This document shows positions 1 through 9,453 of a stretch of DNA of 36,151 nucleotides, piece by piece. Source of the DNA: Candidatus Omnitrophota bacterium (GTDB taxonomy: Bacteria; Omnitrophota; Gorgyraeia; Tantalellales; Tantalellaceae); contig JAJRVD010000102.1 in assembly GCA_024277375.1 (NCBI GenBank), forward strand, positions 1-36,151. The letters are read 5' to 3'. A model generated the notes under the pieces. That model was not told the DNA's origin. It saw only the letters and a list, made by a program, of their open reading frames with translations, and made no database searches. The position numbers and the translations under genes were made by a program. Position 1 is the stretch's first letter; each line of letters opens with the position of its first letter.

Positions 1-17
1 GTGGGATTACTCAGCAT
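1..17 (-). CDS. istB: IstB-like ATPase, first codons only
   Basis: An ATG at 17 follows a strong ribosome binding site (AAGGAGGT, about six bases upstream) and overlaps the istA stop codon at 11-13. Only Met-Leu-Ser-Asn-Pro and part of the next codon lie in the window. In IS21 elements istB encodes the AAA+ helper ATPase of transposition and directly follows istA, so position and translation signals support the call. The protein itself cannot be assessed. Confidence 0.6.
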
Positions 18-1260
18 TGCGGTACCTCCTTGTTATTTGTCTTTAAAAAATACTTTCTACCTCGTATGTTGTTATGTTTAATAATCGCTTCAGGTAAATT
101 CCGGCGCAAACGCTGTTTATCCAGACCGGTTTTTAAAATTGAACTTACACTTTTATAACTGTAGCCTTTTATTATCAAAGCCCGCCTGCATGCCGTTTCC
201 ATCCGTTCAGGGGGATACGATTTACCCAATCTCAATATCCCCAGGCACGAACGGTAAGCCTGCGCCGGATGCTCCCGTACACTCATTATCGTCTCAACGA
301 GTTCAGCTGTGTGTTCTCCTGTATTCTCAGCCCACTTTATCAGCCGCGAAGGACTCCATTCCGCATACTCTCGGTGGCTTTGTGGCATATGTTCTTTTAC
401 AGTCGTGTGTCGTCCTTTGGCATAACTTCTCAGATGACTCGCTATGCGCTTATTGTTATAAAATATTTCCACGATTTTTTCTGTATACCGTGCCTCAAGT
501 TGTTTTTGTCTCATTTGGTAGGGAACACTGTAGTAATGTCCGTCTACCTCAACATGATAATCGATCCCAGCCTTAACTTTTTTCCATTCGGCATATTCGT
601 ATCGATTGATCGGTAACGGTAACAGTTCTTTCTTCTCCGCAGCCTCAAAACAACTTTTTCTTGTTCCCTCAAGCTTCTTGAACGGTTTGTTGTTCAATAT
701 CTCTAAAAGCTCATCTATCGCCGCGTTGAGATCACTCAAACTGAAAAATGTCCTGTTCCTGAGCGCCGCCAAGATCCATCTCTCAACTACCAATACCCCG
801 GCTTCAACTTTCGCTTTATCCTTAGGCCTATTCGTTCTTGCCGGAACAATCACAGTGCCGTAATGTACCGCCATCTCGTGATATGTAGGATTTACATCCG
901 GTTCATATCTGCACGTTTTCGATACCCCTGATTTTAGATTATCCGGTACCGTTATCCGGGTTACTCCTTTTTTCTTCATTTCTGTATGTATTTCCAGTCC
1001 GGTTCCGGCCGGATTCGTGTTTTTTCGGATTCACTTTCTTTTACCAGGAGACGTTTGAGCTCGGTATCATCCATTTGTACTATCTGCTCGTATCTTAGCG
1101 ACAATTCTTTCGCTCTTCTGAGATATTTTCCCGCTGTTTTGTGCGCTATAGAGCAATTCCGGGATATCTCCCGCAAGCACTTACCCTTTTGAAGCCCTAA
1201 GCGCAGTATTTCCCTGATCTTACGCATACTTAACCCCCATTGTTTTTTCTTCCTTGCCAT
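11..1260 (-). pseudogene. istA: IstA-type IS21 transposase, frameshifted and internally deleted
   Basis: Two reading pieces make up one IstA. The first (976-1260, 94 residues) is the N-terminal helix-turn-helix region and ends at PDWKYIQK. The second (11-979, 322 residues) starts at MKKKGVT and runs through VPDNLKSGV, the [12 protein letters not shown] stretch, DKAKVE and the C-terminal domain ([32 protein letters not shown]). Both pieces are strongly IstA-like. The junction of the pieces fits a 4-base loss of GAAA, and roughly 100 residues between GVT and TVPDNL are missing, including the first aspartate of the DDE catalytic triad. Intact IstA is about 500 residues; the two pieces total 416. 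The enzyme is dead. Confidence 0.88.
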
Positions 1261-1360
1261 TGGCTACCCTCCTTGATTTGATCTTAAAGAAGATAACCAT
1301 GTTAATGGTTACATGCCAATTAGCAAGAATTCTGTTATGCGTCGATTTGCTCAGATCAGG

Positions 1361-1403
1361 TGGGGACAAGTTACCGGAATTGCTGGGGACGAGTGTCCGG
1401 AAT
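1361..1403. repeat. Tandem 20-bp repeats at the IS21 end
   Basis: TGGGGACAAGTTACCGGAAT (1361-1380) is followed three bases later by TGGGGACGAGTGTCCGGAAT (1384-1403). Sixteen or more of the 20 positions agree. IS21-family elements carry such repeated transposase-binding motifs near their termini, so these likely mark the outer end of the element and are read by IstA. The 100 bases between them and istA show no gene. Confidence 0.7.
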
Positions 1404-1998
1404 ACGCATATATATATTAACGCGAACCTTTATTTATTCCCGGTACCTGTACATTTCCGTGATCCCTTTTAGCGTTATTTTATCCACAATGATCGTTGAA
1501 AGCTTTAGATCCGTCACTTCATCTCGTCAGACACGTACCGCGGCATGTCCTAAATGGGTCAACTTCATAACGCTATTAATTCTGACCGGACTCTTAACCT
1601 CTCTCCTGACGCATTCTCCGCTTGTGAGGGCATATAGATCATGGGAAGACCGCGAAAAAGTGGTCTCCGTTGTCCTCAATGAGATCTCAGGGGTCGCCGA
1701 CAGATCCCGTGAGAAATACGTTATCCATATCAACGATCTTTCCCGTTATATTCTGCCTCCACAAGATAAAATCCCCCATAACAGATCAAAAAAATATCAC
1801 TTATCCCGCCACATTATTCAGTCCTGGCTGAATCTGAAATACCCGGACAAACGCGTAGAGATCGTCACTTATCCGGGACAAAAACCATCTTTTTCTCCTT
1901 CTCCCCCGAATGGTGTTTATTTTGAAATAACAATAGAAAAAAATAACGACATAACGGTTATGATACATCCTTCGGAAGGCGCTGAGAAAAAGCTTTAA
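1404..1998 (+). pseudogene. 3' fragment of a TMTC-like membrane glycosyltransferase, cut by IS21
   Basis: The open frame has no plausible start of its own and runs into the IS end. From about 1445 it resembles the C-terminal part of the 540-residue glycosyltransferase at 5336-6958. In order, a YLYISVIPFSVILS segment matches that protein's YMYMAAVPFCMVLS, a transmembrane helix follows, then HSPLVRAYRSWEDRE, a VIHINDLSRYI stretch matching IIHIYDLPAAI, and WLNLKYPDK matching WIEMKYPDK. It is therefore the tail of a paralogue whose upstream part was displaced or lost at the IS21 insertion. It points toward the minus-strand gene at 1958 and the two 3' ends overlap by 41 bases. Function is presumably lost. 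Confidence 0.75.
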
Positions 1999-3583
1999 GG
2001 CTTTTTCTTAGTCTCTCCATTTCTGCACTGTTAATCGCGTAAAACGAAACCGTATCGTCGCCGCAGACTACATTGTTTGAGATCTTCCACTCGTCAATTT
2101 TTATCCATTGTGAGGGGATCCCGCCATACCGATCGAACCACTTATCATACAATATCGCGATCTTAACGCGCTTCTCTGCCGCTAACTTGTATACAGCCTC
2201 CGTATCATACTTTTTATCTCTTTTTAACCTCAATACTTCCATACTCGCCAATCCCCACAGGTCCAGACATCTGATATCCGCAAGATAGTTAATAGCGCCG
2301 ATATCAACTGCCGCGACGGTTTTCCCCTGGTAGAATTTTCTAAGGAATAAACCCATCTGATACTGTTGTTCGTAAATATTCGTCGTAGCCTGCGGAGTCC
2401 TTTTAAGCGCGACCCACCCCCGCCGACAAAGCGGAAAAGCAATAAGCGCGCCACTAAGTACAAACCCTGCGTATTTCAATATATCTTTTTTCGATGTGTT
2501 GAACTTGAATTTCCCGCTTGAATTCTTCCCGGCTAACACACCCAGAACAAATATACCAAGGGCTACAAGATACGCTTCATATCTGAAAAATCGGCCCGTT
2601 TGCGCGAAAAGCATGTGCAAAAACGTGGTCAAAACAAAAATAGCGATCATGATCTGTTTGTTTTCCCAGATATTCTTCCCCCTGCCGGCTCGAACGATAT
2701 ATACGGCCGTAGCCAAAACAACAAGAACCAGCATATGCGGAGCTCTGAAAAACCGCTTGCAAGTTAACCACCCGAAAAAACCTACAATGCCGCTTAAAGA
2801 AGTAAGATCCGGGATGCGCCCCTTAATGAGAATTGAATTCGGAAGAAAACACCATCCCTGCGAGACCGATAACATCCCGTAAACAGCTATCGGGGTGATA
2901 CCGCTCACACCCAAAAACAAGCTATACGGCCACTCCTTCTTCATTGCAAACAAACACATTATTACAAAAAGCAAAAACAGGCCCTCATACCGACTCGCGG
3001 TTAAAAACGGACACAATATCAATAGCGGAAGGAACTCCAAAAACGCAGGTTTCTCCCGGTAGAGGATCTTAGCCGCCAAATAGACAAATAATACCGTAAC
3101 CAGTAAATGCAATATATGTTCCTGTCCGCCAAATACGAGTGACGGGACCGGAGTTAAAAATACGGTTAATGCCAATATAATAAGAATGGGAAAAGACTTC
3201 AGATCGTACCTGCGCAAAAGTATATAAAATAATACGCAGACAGATGTCGCAAATACAATATTTAATATCAGCGGGCTGATATCATTTATCCCGAACAAAT
3301 AATATATCAAGGACAACAACAATGTCCACAGCAAGGAGGATGAGGACGATGTAAACCCATATTTGGTAACGCCCCAAACCCCGTGTTGAACAAGATTTTT
3401 CGCCGTGGCCATATGTATATAGGGGTCATCCGTCGCGTAAATGAAGTGCCCCTGGTTCCGGGAGATGGACAGGCCCAAAAGCGCCCCAATGACCAGCCAA
3501 AGTACCCCAATAACCATGATTAAAGGATAATGCTTTTTAATAGCGCTTATTATCCAGGTCTTTCTCTTTTTTCGACTCTTCAT
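1958..3583 (-). CDS. GT-C-type polytopic membrane glycosyltransferase
   Basis: A 541-residue protein with a basic N-terminus, a first membrane helix near residues 20-42 and many further helices to about residue 385, followed by a soluble C-terminal domain of about 150 residues. The loop after the first helix carries TDDPYIHMATAKNL, with Asp52-Asp53 in the place where GT-C enzymes keep the acidic residues used with lipid-phosphate-linked sugar donors. Such enzymes move a sugar from a polyprenyl phosphate to a glycan or protein on the outer face of the membrane. It is last in a leftward chain of tightly packed genes and its first 47 bases overlap the end of the upstream gene, so a later start such as Met23 is possible. 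Donor and acceptor cannot be told. Confidence 0.75.
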   Translation of the reverse strand: MKSRKKRKTWIISAIKKHYPLIMVIGVLWLVIGALLGLSISRNQGHFIYATDDPYIHMATAKNLVQHGVWGVTKYGFTSSSSSLLWTLLLSLIYYLFGINDISPLILNIVFATSVCVLFYILLRRYDLKSFPILIILALTVFLTPVPSLVFGGQEHILHLLVTVLFVYLAAKILYREKPAFLEFLPLLILCPFLTASRYEGLFLLFVIMCLFAMKKEWPYSLFLGVSGITPIAVYGMLSVSQGWCFLPNSILIKGRIPDLTSLSGIVGFFGWLTCKRFFRAPHMLVLVVLATAVYIVRAGRGKNIWENKQIMIAIFVLTTFLHMLFAQTGRFFRYEAYLVALGIFVLGVLAGKNSSGKFKFNTSKKDILKYAGFVLSGALIAFPLCRRGWVALKRTPQATTNIYEQQYQMGLFLRKFYQGKTVAAVDIGAINYLADIRCLDLWGLASMEVLRLKRDKKYDTEAVYKLAAEKRVKIAILYDKWFDRYGGIPSQWIKIDEWKISNNVVCGDDTVSFYAINSAEMERLRKSLKAFSQRLPKDVS

Positions 3584-5336
3584 AAAGCTCGGTCAACCTG
3601 TCCTTAAACGGAATACATGATGGATACTCCCGGAGCGCCCTTTCATACCTGTGAATAATTTCTTTCCTTGATGGACGCCTTGCTAATCCCTTCTTTACGT
3701 AATAATTACGCATAGTGCTACCTATTTCTTTTCTATATGATCCGACAATATCCATGTTTTGCTCGAAATATTCTTCATACATCAGATCACTCCATTCCCA
3801 CCACATTCTATATGTCGATGAAAAACGCGGCGTATTCCTTATGGCTTCAAGATCAACGAAAGGATAGATGAAGATTTCCGGATCATAACCTTCTATGCCT
3901 TTACGCATTTCACCGAAGGTATAATCCGATATCAACTTTTCATCTTTACTCCTCAGGACAGAACACCGGCGTTTGGCTTCTCCATTGACCAGCATCATCG
4001 TATCATAAATTCGCAAACCGGTTGTATAGGCGACCTTCCCGATGTCCCTCATCCCGACTGTCGCGCCATTCTCGGCGGTTTCCATTAAAAACATCATATC
4101 AGCGATCTTAAGAGGACCTAAAAACTTCTCTATACGGATGCGCCTCATCCAATCGGCCGGTTTTTTAAAAATACGAGCACCTTTGATGCGGTAGCGATAA
4201 CTACAATCGACGCTAACGGAAACATTGACACGAACATGATAGATCACCAAAAAAACTATCATAGCGACGGCTATCTTACCATAGAACCGCTTTTGCTTAA
4301 ACAGGTTCCGGACCAGACTGTTTATTACAAGCGCCGTAAGAACAAACAATAACGGTAAAGTATACATATGATGGCGATAGTTGGGCATCCAATCCATTTC
4401 GACATAAAGGATATAGACCCAGTTCGCGAACACAAGAAGCCCCAAAATCCACATCTTACCTTTAAGAAAATACCTGTGCCATACCACCGCAACCGTTAGC
4501 GCCGCCAGCGGCAAGATACCATAGTGCCGATAAAACCCTAACAAATACTCAAGGCCGTTGCTTTCAAAAGGGAATATCGCCTTGACATAATATGTATTTG
4601 TAAAAAAACTACCGTAATAAACCAGTCTAAACCCTATAAAGCAGAAGGACGAAAGCAAAATTATCCCATAAAACTGTAAACAATATCTATCTATCGGTCT
4701 TTTTTTTCTTACACGCGTGAATACATCTGCTGCCAGAAATATTACAAGATACCCGTAACCGTCAGGTCGAGTCAAACATAATAAGCTTAAGGCATAGGCG
4801 GAGAAAGGATGGCCGCTTTGCCCTTCCTTTAAGTATAACGCCAGAGATAAAACAAGAAGGAAACTGAAAAAAATAGTTCCCATCCCCACAATTGACCAAT
4901 AACAAAAAAAACTGCTCGTCGCGAGCAATAGAGGAACTATTATAGAGCCCCAGGAGTACGATAATCTTGATAATCTATTGTAAACCCACCAGCTACAAAT
5001 AATGGTCCCGACGCCGGAAAAAAGACCTAAAACTTTCGAGACCATCCACGGGTCCAGCCCGAATTTCATCCCCGCGGCGATCATCATCAACCAGGAAAAA
5101 CTCGTGTATCCTTCGACCCTCTCGCCCGGATTATAAACCAGCCCAAACCCGTTAATAAAATTTTTCGCGTATCTGAAGGTTATATAAGCGTCATCCAATA
5201 TGTACCGATACCAGAAAAAACAGTGGTAAATATAAAAAAAGGTTAACCCTGACAAACAAATAATTATCATCATCCGTTTGTTCTCAACCATCCGCACAAG
5301 TATGCGACTATCTTTCCGGCGTGAAAATAATTCCAT
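3537..5336 (-). CDS. GT-C membrane glycosyltransferase, AftB-like first loop
   Basis: A 599-residue polytopic protein. After the first helix (about residues 22-43) comes LDDAYITFRYAKNF with Asp48-Asp49, then YNPGERVEGYTSFSW. This signature is shared with the AftB group of arabinosyltransferases and relatives that use polyprenyl-phosphate sugars. Many membrane helices follow to about residue 365, then a soluble C-terminal region. The last 45 residues (RKEIIHRYERALREYPS onward) look like a TPR-type helix pair and resemble the 39-residue ORF at 9233-9352. The ATG overlaps the upstream stop codon (TAATG), so translation is probably coupled. It probably adds a sugar to a surface polymer; the exact sugar is unknown. 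Confidence 0.75.
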   Translation of the reverse strand: MELFSRRKDSRILVRMVENKRMMIIICLSGLTFFYIYHCFFWYRYILDDAYITFRYAKNFINGFGLVYNPGERVEGYTSFSWLMMIAAGMKFGLDPWMVSKVLGLFSGVGTIICSWWVYNRLSRLSYSWGSIIVPLLLATSSFFCYWSIVGMGTIFFSFLLVLSLALYLKEGQSGHPFSAYALSLLCLTRPDGYGYLVIFLAADVFTRVRKKRPIDRYCLQFYGIILLSSFCFIGFRLVYYGSFFTNTYYVKAIFPFESNGLEYLLGFYRHYGILPLAALTVAVVWHRYFLKGKMWILGLLVFANWVYILYVEMDWMPNYRHHMYTLPLLFVLTALVINSLVRNLFKQKRFYGKIAVAMIVFLVIYHVRVNVSVSVDCSYRYRIKGARIFKKPADWMRRIRIEKFLGPLKIADMMFLMETAENGATVGMRDIGKVAYTTGLRIYDTMMLVNGEAKRRCSVLRSKDEKLISDYTFGEMRKGIEGYDPEIFIYPFVDLEAIRNTPRFSSTYRMWWEWSDLMYEEYFEQNMDIVGSYRKEIGSTMRNYYVKKGLARRPSRKEIIHRYERALREYPSCIPFKDRLTELYEESKKEKDLDNKRY

Positions 5337-6958
5337 TATATACGTTCTCTCTCTCCTCCTTTTGTCCCTCGCCCGAAGTTAACAATAATATTAACGTTGT
5401 GACCTTCCAGCGTTTCGGTTTCCAAATACAATTTTTTTGGAAGGGTCTCAAGTTCAATAGTCCTCTCTACAACAACTTCCGGGAATTTATCCGGATATTT
5501 CATCTCTATCCAGGATTTGATACTATAACTGTTCAGATAAGTCACCGACACAGCATGGGGATTTTCCAGCTTATATGATGATATGGCTGCCGGAAGGTCA
5601 TAAATATGAATAATGGATTTCGGCGGTAACCCAGCGACAATTCCCGAGAGTTCGGAAAGAAACATCGATGATATGTCTCCGCTTTCTTTCCACTCGCCAT
5701 AATTCCGAGTGAGAGGCGAATACGCCAAAAAGGAGATCGACAGCGCGGCTGTCGCGATAAACATAACAGAACCGATGATCGTATGTTTATTACGAAAACT
5801 TTTGGTCATTACAACCGACAGGACCATGCAAAAAGGAACTGCCGCCATATACATATGATAAGCGCAAAAAACCTGCGCCGATACATGTAATGTAAGGAAC
5901 AACCCTATCCAAACTATCGAGAAAAGCACCACTTTTCCTTCATTTAAACCGACGAGAAATTTCCGCATTCTACGGCGTTGTCTCGGCAAACTTACCATAA
6001 GAAAAAACATCAGAAGAACGGCAATAGTGAGCAAACTGAACAGTGAATATGACTGGCCGTTAAGATTACGCGATGGGATGGCTGGCATATTCAGAAAAGG
6101 CACGGGGTATAATAAGTACCTGAAAAAATTCGTTATGCTCTGAAATATGGGTGTCACCGGCACTGATATTCCACTATTGTATCCTCCAAGACCACGCAAT
6201 ATATATGTCCGCCAGCCAAGCAATACGAGTGTTACCTCGAAATACAGCGCGTTTTTTTTCAGAACATCTACCAAAACGGTTTTGGAAAATTTGTTATATT
6301 GAAAGAGCACCAGATAAGCACAGATCAAAAATGGCAATATTACAGCGGTTTCTTTAGAACCGAGGGCTAGAGCATAAAAAAAAAGCGAGAACAGCAAATA
6401 AGCACCTTTATATAATACGCCAGCAGCATATTTAAAAAACAGCAATAAAGACAGGAGTAAAAACAAAGTTGCCATGATATCCTGTCTTCGGGCTATTGCG
6501 GGAACACTCTCTGCTAAAATAGGATGAATAGTAAAGATAATAGCGCCAAACCAGGCCGTAACCCGGTCTTTCTTTGTTAAAAAACTCAAAAGAAAAAAAA
6601 TAAGAACAGAAACCAGAGCATGTAAGATCAAATTCGTCAAATGATATCCGAAAGGATCCAATCCCCATACCGCATAGTCTAGACCGAAGGATAACGTGGA
6701 TATGGGACGATAATACTTCATTATTTCCGCGAATTCAGTCCCATTCATAAGAGGTTCAGAGAATATTCTTACCACATCTTTAAAAGATCGGATTCGCCCC
6801 GTATCGATCAGAGTAAAACTATCCATAGCTGTGAAAAAATAATTTAAAATATCCTTATAGCTCAAAAAGGCGATCAATACTATGGATGAAAAGATAAAAA
6901 CCGAAACAAGCCGTTTTTGCGAATATTGATTTACTTTGATCATCGTATTTTGCGTCAC
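5336..6958 (-). CDS. TMTC-like GT-C membrane glycosyltransferase
   Basis: A 540-residue polytopic membrane protein starting with GTG, overlapping the upstream stop by four bases (GTGA). It carries the pattern of the TMTC/PMT-like GT-C group: an Asp in the first external loop (MDSFTLID, near 45-52), YYRPISTLSFGLDYAVWG near 82-99, GYHLTNLILHAL, then IHPILAESVPAIARRQD (His145, Glu150, Asp160) and SKETAVILPF. Homologues often end in TPR repeats. This one instead has a small soluble C-terminal domain (from about 430) shared with the truncated fragment at 1404-1998. It lies between the phosphatase-superfamily gene and the AftB-like gene in one apparent operon. Role in protein or polymer glycosylation is inferred. 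Confidence 0.72.
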   Translation of the reverse strand: MTQNTMIKVNQYSQKRLVSVFIFSSIVLIAFLSYKDILNYFFTAMDSFTLIDTGRIRSFKDVVRIFSEPLMNGTEFAEIMKYYRPISTLSFGLDYAVWGLDPFGYHLTNLILHALVSVLIFFLLSFLTKKDRVTAWFGAIIFTIHPILAESVPAIARRQDIMATLFLLLSLLLFFKYAAGVLYKGAYLLFSLFFYALALGSKETAVILPFLICAYLVLFQYNKFSKTVLVDVLKKNALYFEVTLVLLGWRTYILRGLGGYNSGISVPVTPIFQSITNFFRYLLYPVPFLNMPAIPSRNLNGQSYSLFSLLTIAVLLMFFLMVSLPRQRRRMRKFLVGLNEGKVVLFSIVWIGLFLTLHVSAQVFCAYHMYMAAVPFCMVLSVVMTKSFRNKHTIIGSVMFIATAALSISFLAYSPLTRNYGEWKESGDISSMFLSELSGIVAGLPPKSIIHIYDLPAAISSYKLENPHAVSVTYLNSYSIKSWIEMKYPDKFPEVVVERTIELETLPKKLYLETETLEGHNVNIIVNFGRGTKGGERERI

Positions 6959-9231
6959 AGGTACCCCAGACTTTTAAGGTGTTCTCTTTCCGCCTCATCC
7001 GGACTTTGGGGTTTCTGTTTTTTTTTAACCGGCACTCTTTGCGCTATCCATTCCGCAAGTTTTTTTCTCATATTCTCCGCGATACCGGGCTTTTCGTTCA
7101 AAATATTATTTTCTTCCCCCGGATCAACCCCAAGATCAAATAATCTATCTTCACGAGATGAATACCAGACATATTTATACGGAGGACAAAAAATGGCTTT
7201 GGTTATGCCCATAAACATGCCCCCAAACAGTTTAATATTCGCCGGTTTTTCATTCTGTTCTGAAAGTAGCGGCCTCCCGCGAAAAGGCCCATTTTTCCGC
7301 TCTATATCATCTATAACAATTCCCTCTACAACCGGAGGTATAGCAATACCGAGAAAATTAAGTAAAGTAGGTAATACGTCAACCAACTGCATATTTTCAG
7401 AAACCATACCTGCTTTATGCCCCACGTCCAAGGGATACTTGATCATGAGGGGAACCCTTATACTCTCTTCGTAAAGACCGTAACCGTGCCCGATCAGATC
7501 GTGCTCCCCTAACTGCTCCCCATGATCCGCGGTCACGATGATCATAGATCCGTCATAGAGGCCCGACTTCTTCAGGTATTCAAACAGATATCCTATCTGG
7601 CTATCGAGATATACAACCTCCCCTTCATAACAAGCATGCAGATGCTTCTTTAAATCTTCCGAAAATTTTATTTCTCCTTTGACCAATTCCTCCCACTCAA
7701 ACATATATCCAAAATTTCGCGCGAACTGGATAACAAACCTTTTATCATCTATTGTCTCATCATGTTCTTCCCTGTATTTCTTATCCGGGATCTGAGGCGC
7801 ATGGGTATCCATATAGTTGATAAAAAGAAAAAACGGCCCGCCTGACCGTTCGTCCAATATTTTCATAACCGTCTCATTAATACTTCCCGCCCTGCGACAC
7901 GCTTTACGTATATATGTGAGTTCTAACTCGGACAATCCGATAGCTTCAGTAAAAACAGAAGAGATCGCCCTTATATAAGGGAAAACGTCAAGCTCCTCAA
8001 AAAGAAATTTGTAAAAAGTGATCGGATTCGAACGGTTATCATAAGTTTCAAACCCCTGTGTTAACCCTGTCTCAGGTTTTAAAAATGCTCTATTTGCCGC
8101 GACCCCATATGTTCTATACCCGTTTTTACCCAATATCTCAGCCATCGTTATATTCTCAGGCGCCAAAGGATAATACATCTCTCTTATCTCCGGCATAACG
8201 CCTTCCCGTTCTTCGATCAACTCGCTAACAAATTCCAGGTATTGGGCGCCATGAGTGGTTGGATATAAACCGGTAAAAAGGGACGCATGCGCCGGAAGAG
8301 TCCATGAGCTTGTGGAAAAACAATTTTTGTAAGTTACGGAATCCGCCGCGAACAACGCCAGATTAGGGGTTATGCCCCCCGGAGAAAGATCCAAATGATC
8401 CGCTCTAAAGGTGTCAAGAACGATAAGAATAATATTTGGTTTTGACAAGCCGCCGCGGCCTGTATCAACCGTTTCACCGGAACGTATCTGTCCGGCAGAC
8501 ATCGGCCCCGGGATTTCATATCGGCAGCATCGGATAATAAACCCCCAGAAGAACAACACGGATAAGATCATACATCCATAAAAGTATACGGACGTCTTGT
8601 TATTAAAAATTCTCGCTATAACGTGTATAGACAATATCAGGATACCAAAAAAAACCAGGAAAAATGCCAGAAAACGAAATGTTATTGTATAAAGGCAGAA
8701 GTAACTTACTACACTGATCAGATTTACACCGGTGAATCTCAAATACACGTTCTTATATAAAAAAGACTTAAGGATCGTATAACCTGCTAACATCATAAGA
8801 AAGAAGAGAAATATAACAACCAGGAGATTTTCGCCGATGAAAAACTTTTCAACCGGGTTAACCTTTAGTATAAAAGAATAAATCCCCAACGCGAGTAAAA
8901 AAGACCCGAAAAATGCGGAAATAAATGCTGCTACTTTATTGACTGACAAACTTTTACGTCTTACCAAAGCAAAAAAGTAGCCCGATACATATAACATCGA
9001 GAAGATAAAAACCAGATTAAAAAGAAATACACTGACAATAAATGACAGGTTCAATATGTATTTCGCGGAATACGTCCTCCATTCCGCTATTACCCGCAGA
9101 ACGAACAGTATTTCAACGTGACTAAAAAGCAAAAATAATATTGTCGCGAAAAATACTATCTTTATCTGTAATTGTTTGCGGAATATTATTTCATTATTTT
9201 GCAATTCGATATGATCTTTCAATTTTCCCAT
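6955..9231 (-). CDS. Membrane-anchored sulfatase/phosphotransferase-like enzyme (alkaline phosphatase superfamily)
   Basis: The N-terminal third has about six to seven membrane helices. The rest is a sulfatase-fold domain: PNIILIVLDTFRADHL supplies the first metal-binding aspartate, SSWTLPAHASLFTGLYPTTH is the nucleophile region, and IVTADHGEQLGEH supplies the second metal site. At the nucleophile the motif reads T-L-P-A-H rather than the C/S-x-P-S-R of formylglycine sulfatases, so Thr is the likely nucleophile, as in LtaS and phosphoethanolamine transferases. Transfer of a phospho-headgroup to an envelope glycan fits the neighbours. I choose the ATG at 9231 (758 residues): it follows the stop of the small upstream ORF by one base and has GGCGGGG upstream. 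The longer frame from 9261 would overlap that ORF by 29 bases. Confidence 0.75.
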   Translation of the reverse strand: MGKLKDHIELQNNEIIFRKQLQIKIVFFATILFLLFSHVEILFVLRVIAEWRTYSAKYILNLSFIVSVFLFNLVFIFSMLYVSGYFFALVRRKSLSVNKVAAFISAFFGSFLLALGIYSFILKVNPVEKFFIGENLLVVIFLFFLMMLAGYTILKSFLYKNVYLRFTGVNLISVVSYFCLYTITFRFLAFFLVFFGILILSIHVIARIFNNKTSVYFYGCMILSVLFFWGFIIRCCRYEIPGPMSAGQIRSGETVDTGRGGLSKPNIILIVLDTFRADHLDLSPGGITPNLALFAADSVTYKNCFSTSSWTLPAHASLFTGLYPTTHGAQYLEFVSELIEEREGVMPEIREMYYPLAPENITMAEILGKNGYRTYGVAANRAFLKPETGLTQGFETYDNRSNPITFYKFLFEELDVFPYIRAISSVFTEAIGLSELELTYIRKACRRAGSINETVMKILDERSGGPFFLFINYMDTHAPQIPDKKYREEHDETIDDKRFVIQFARNFGYMFEWEELVKGEIKFSEDLKKHLHACYEGEVVYLDSQIGYLFEYLKKSGLYDGSMIIVTADHGEQLGEHDLIGHGYGLYEESIRVPLMIKYPLDVGHKAGMVSENMQLVDVLPTLLNFLGIAIPPVVEGIVIDDIERKNGPFRGRPLLSEQNEKPANIKLFGGMFMGITKAIFCPPYKYVWYSSREDRLFDLGVDPGEENNILNEKPGIAENMRKKLAEWIAQRVPVKKKQKPQSPDEAEREHLKSLGYL

Positions 9232-9232
9232 A

Positions 9233-9352
9233 TCATATCCCCGCCTCTTTTCGTTCATCATAAAGTGCCGCTAACCGTTGACCAAAAACAGGGTAATCAG
9301 GATGCTCCTTGCCAATTTTTTCATATTTTTTAATAAGTTCACTTCTGGACAT
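9233..9352 (-). CDS. 39-residue helical protein ahead of the sulfatase-like gene
   Basis: An ATG at 9352 opens a 39-codon frame ending in TGA at 9233-9235, one base before the ATG of the next gene. The peptide starts MSRSELIKKYEKIGKEHPDY and ends with LAALYDERKEAGI. It has the look of a TPR-like helix pair and resembles the C-terminal tail of the glycosyltransferase at 3537-5336 (ERALREYPS...FKDRLTELYEESKKEK). There is no membrane segment. The ribosome binding site is weak (GGGG about 13 bases upstream of the ATG). It may be an independent small partner protein, a translational coupler, or the surviving tail of a lost glycosyltransferase. The tight spacing supports a real gene. Confidence 0.5.
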   Translation of the reverse strand: MSRSELIKKYEKIGKEHPDYPVFGQRLAALYDERKEAGI

Positions 9353-9453
9353 AAAAAATAATTAACCCCGCGAGGCTTATCAAGATTATTCTTTTATTCC
9401 GATCTTGTGTTTTAATATGCGTATCTTCTTTTGATTATTCTATGTTTTGAAAA

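Larger units (their letters stand above)
1..1409 (-). mobile_element. IS21-family insertion sequence, degenerate, cut by the window start
   Basis: This is the istA end of an IS21-family element, with istA and the first codons of istB in the order and overlap usual for the family. The outer end lies near 1403-1409, just beyond two imperfect tandem copies of a 20-bp motif (1361-1380 and 1384-1403), an arrangement typical of IS21 termini. The far end is outside the window, so the target duplication cannot be checked. The istA reading frame is broken and lacks part of its catalytic domain, so this copy cannot move by itself. The element abuts the remaining 3' part of a glycosyltransferase gene, which it appears to have interrupted. 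Confidence 0.85.

Noticed and set aside
139-863. Several plus-strand open frames across the IS21 end
   Set aside because: They are antisense to istA, which is clearly recognised, and have no ribosome binding sites or motifs.
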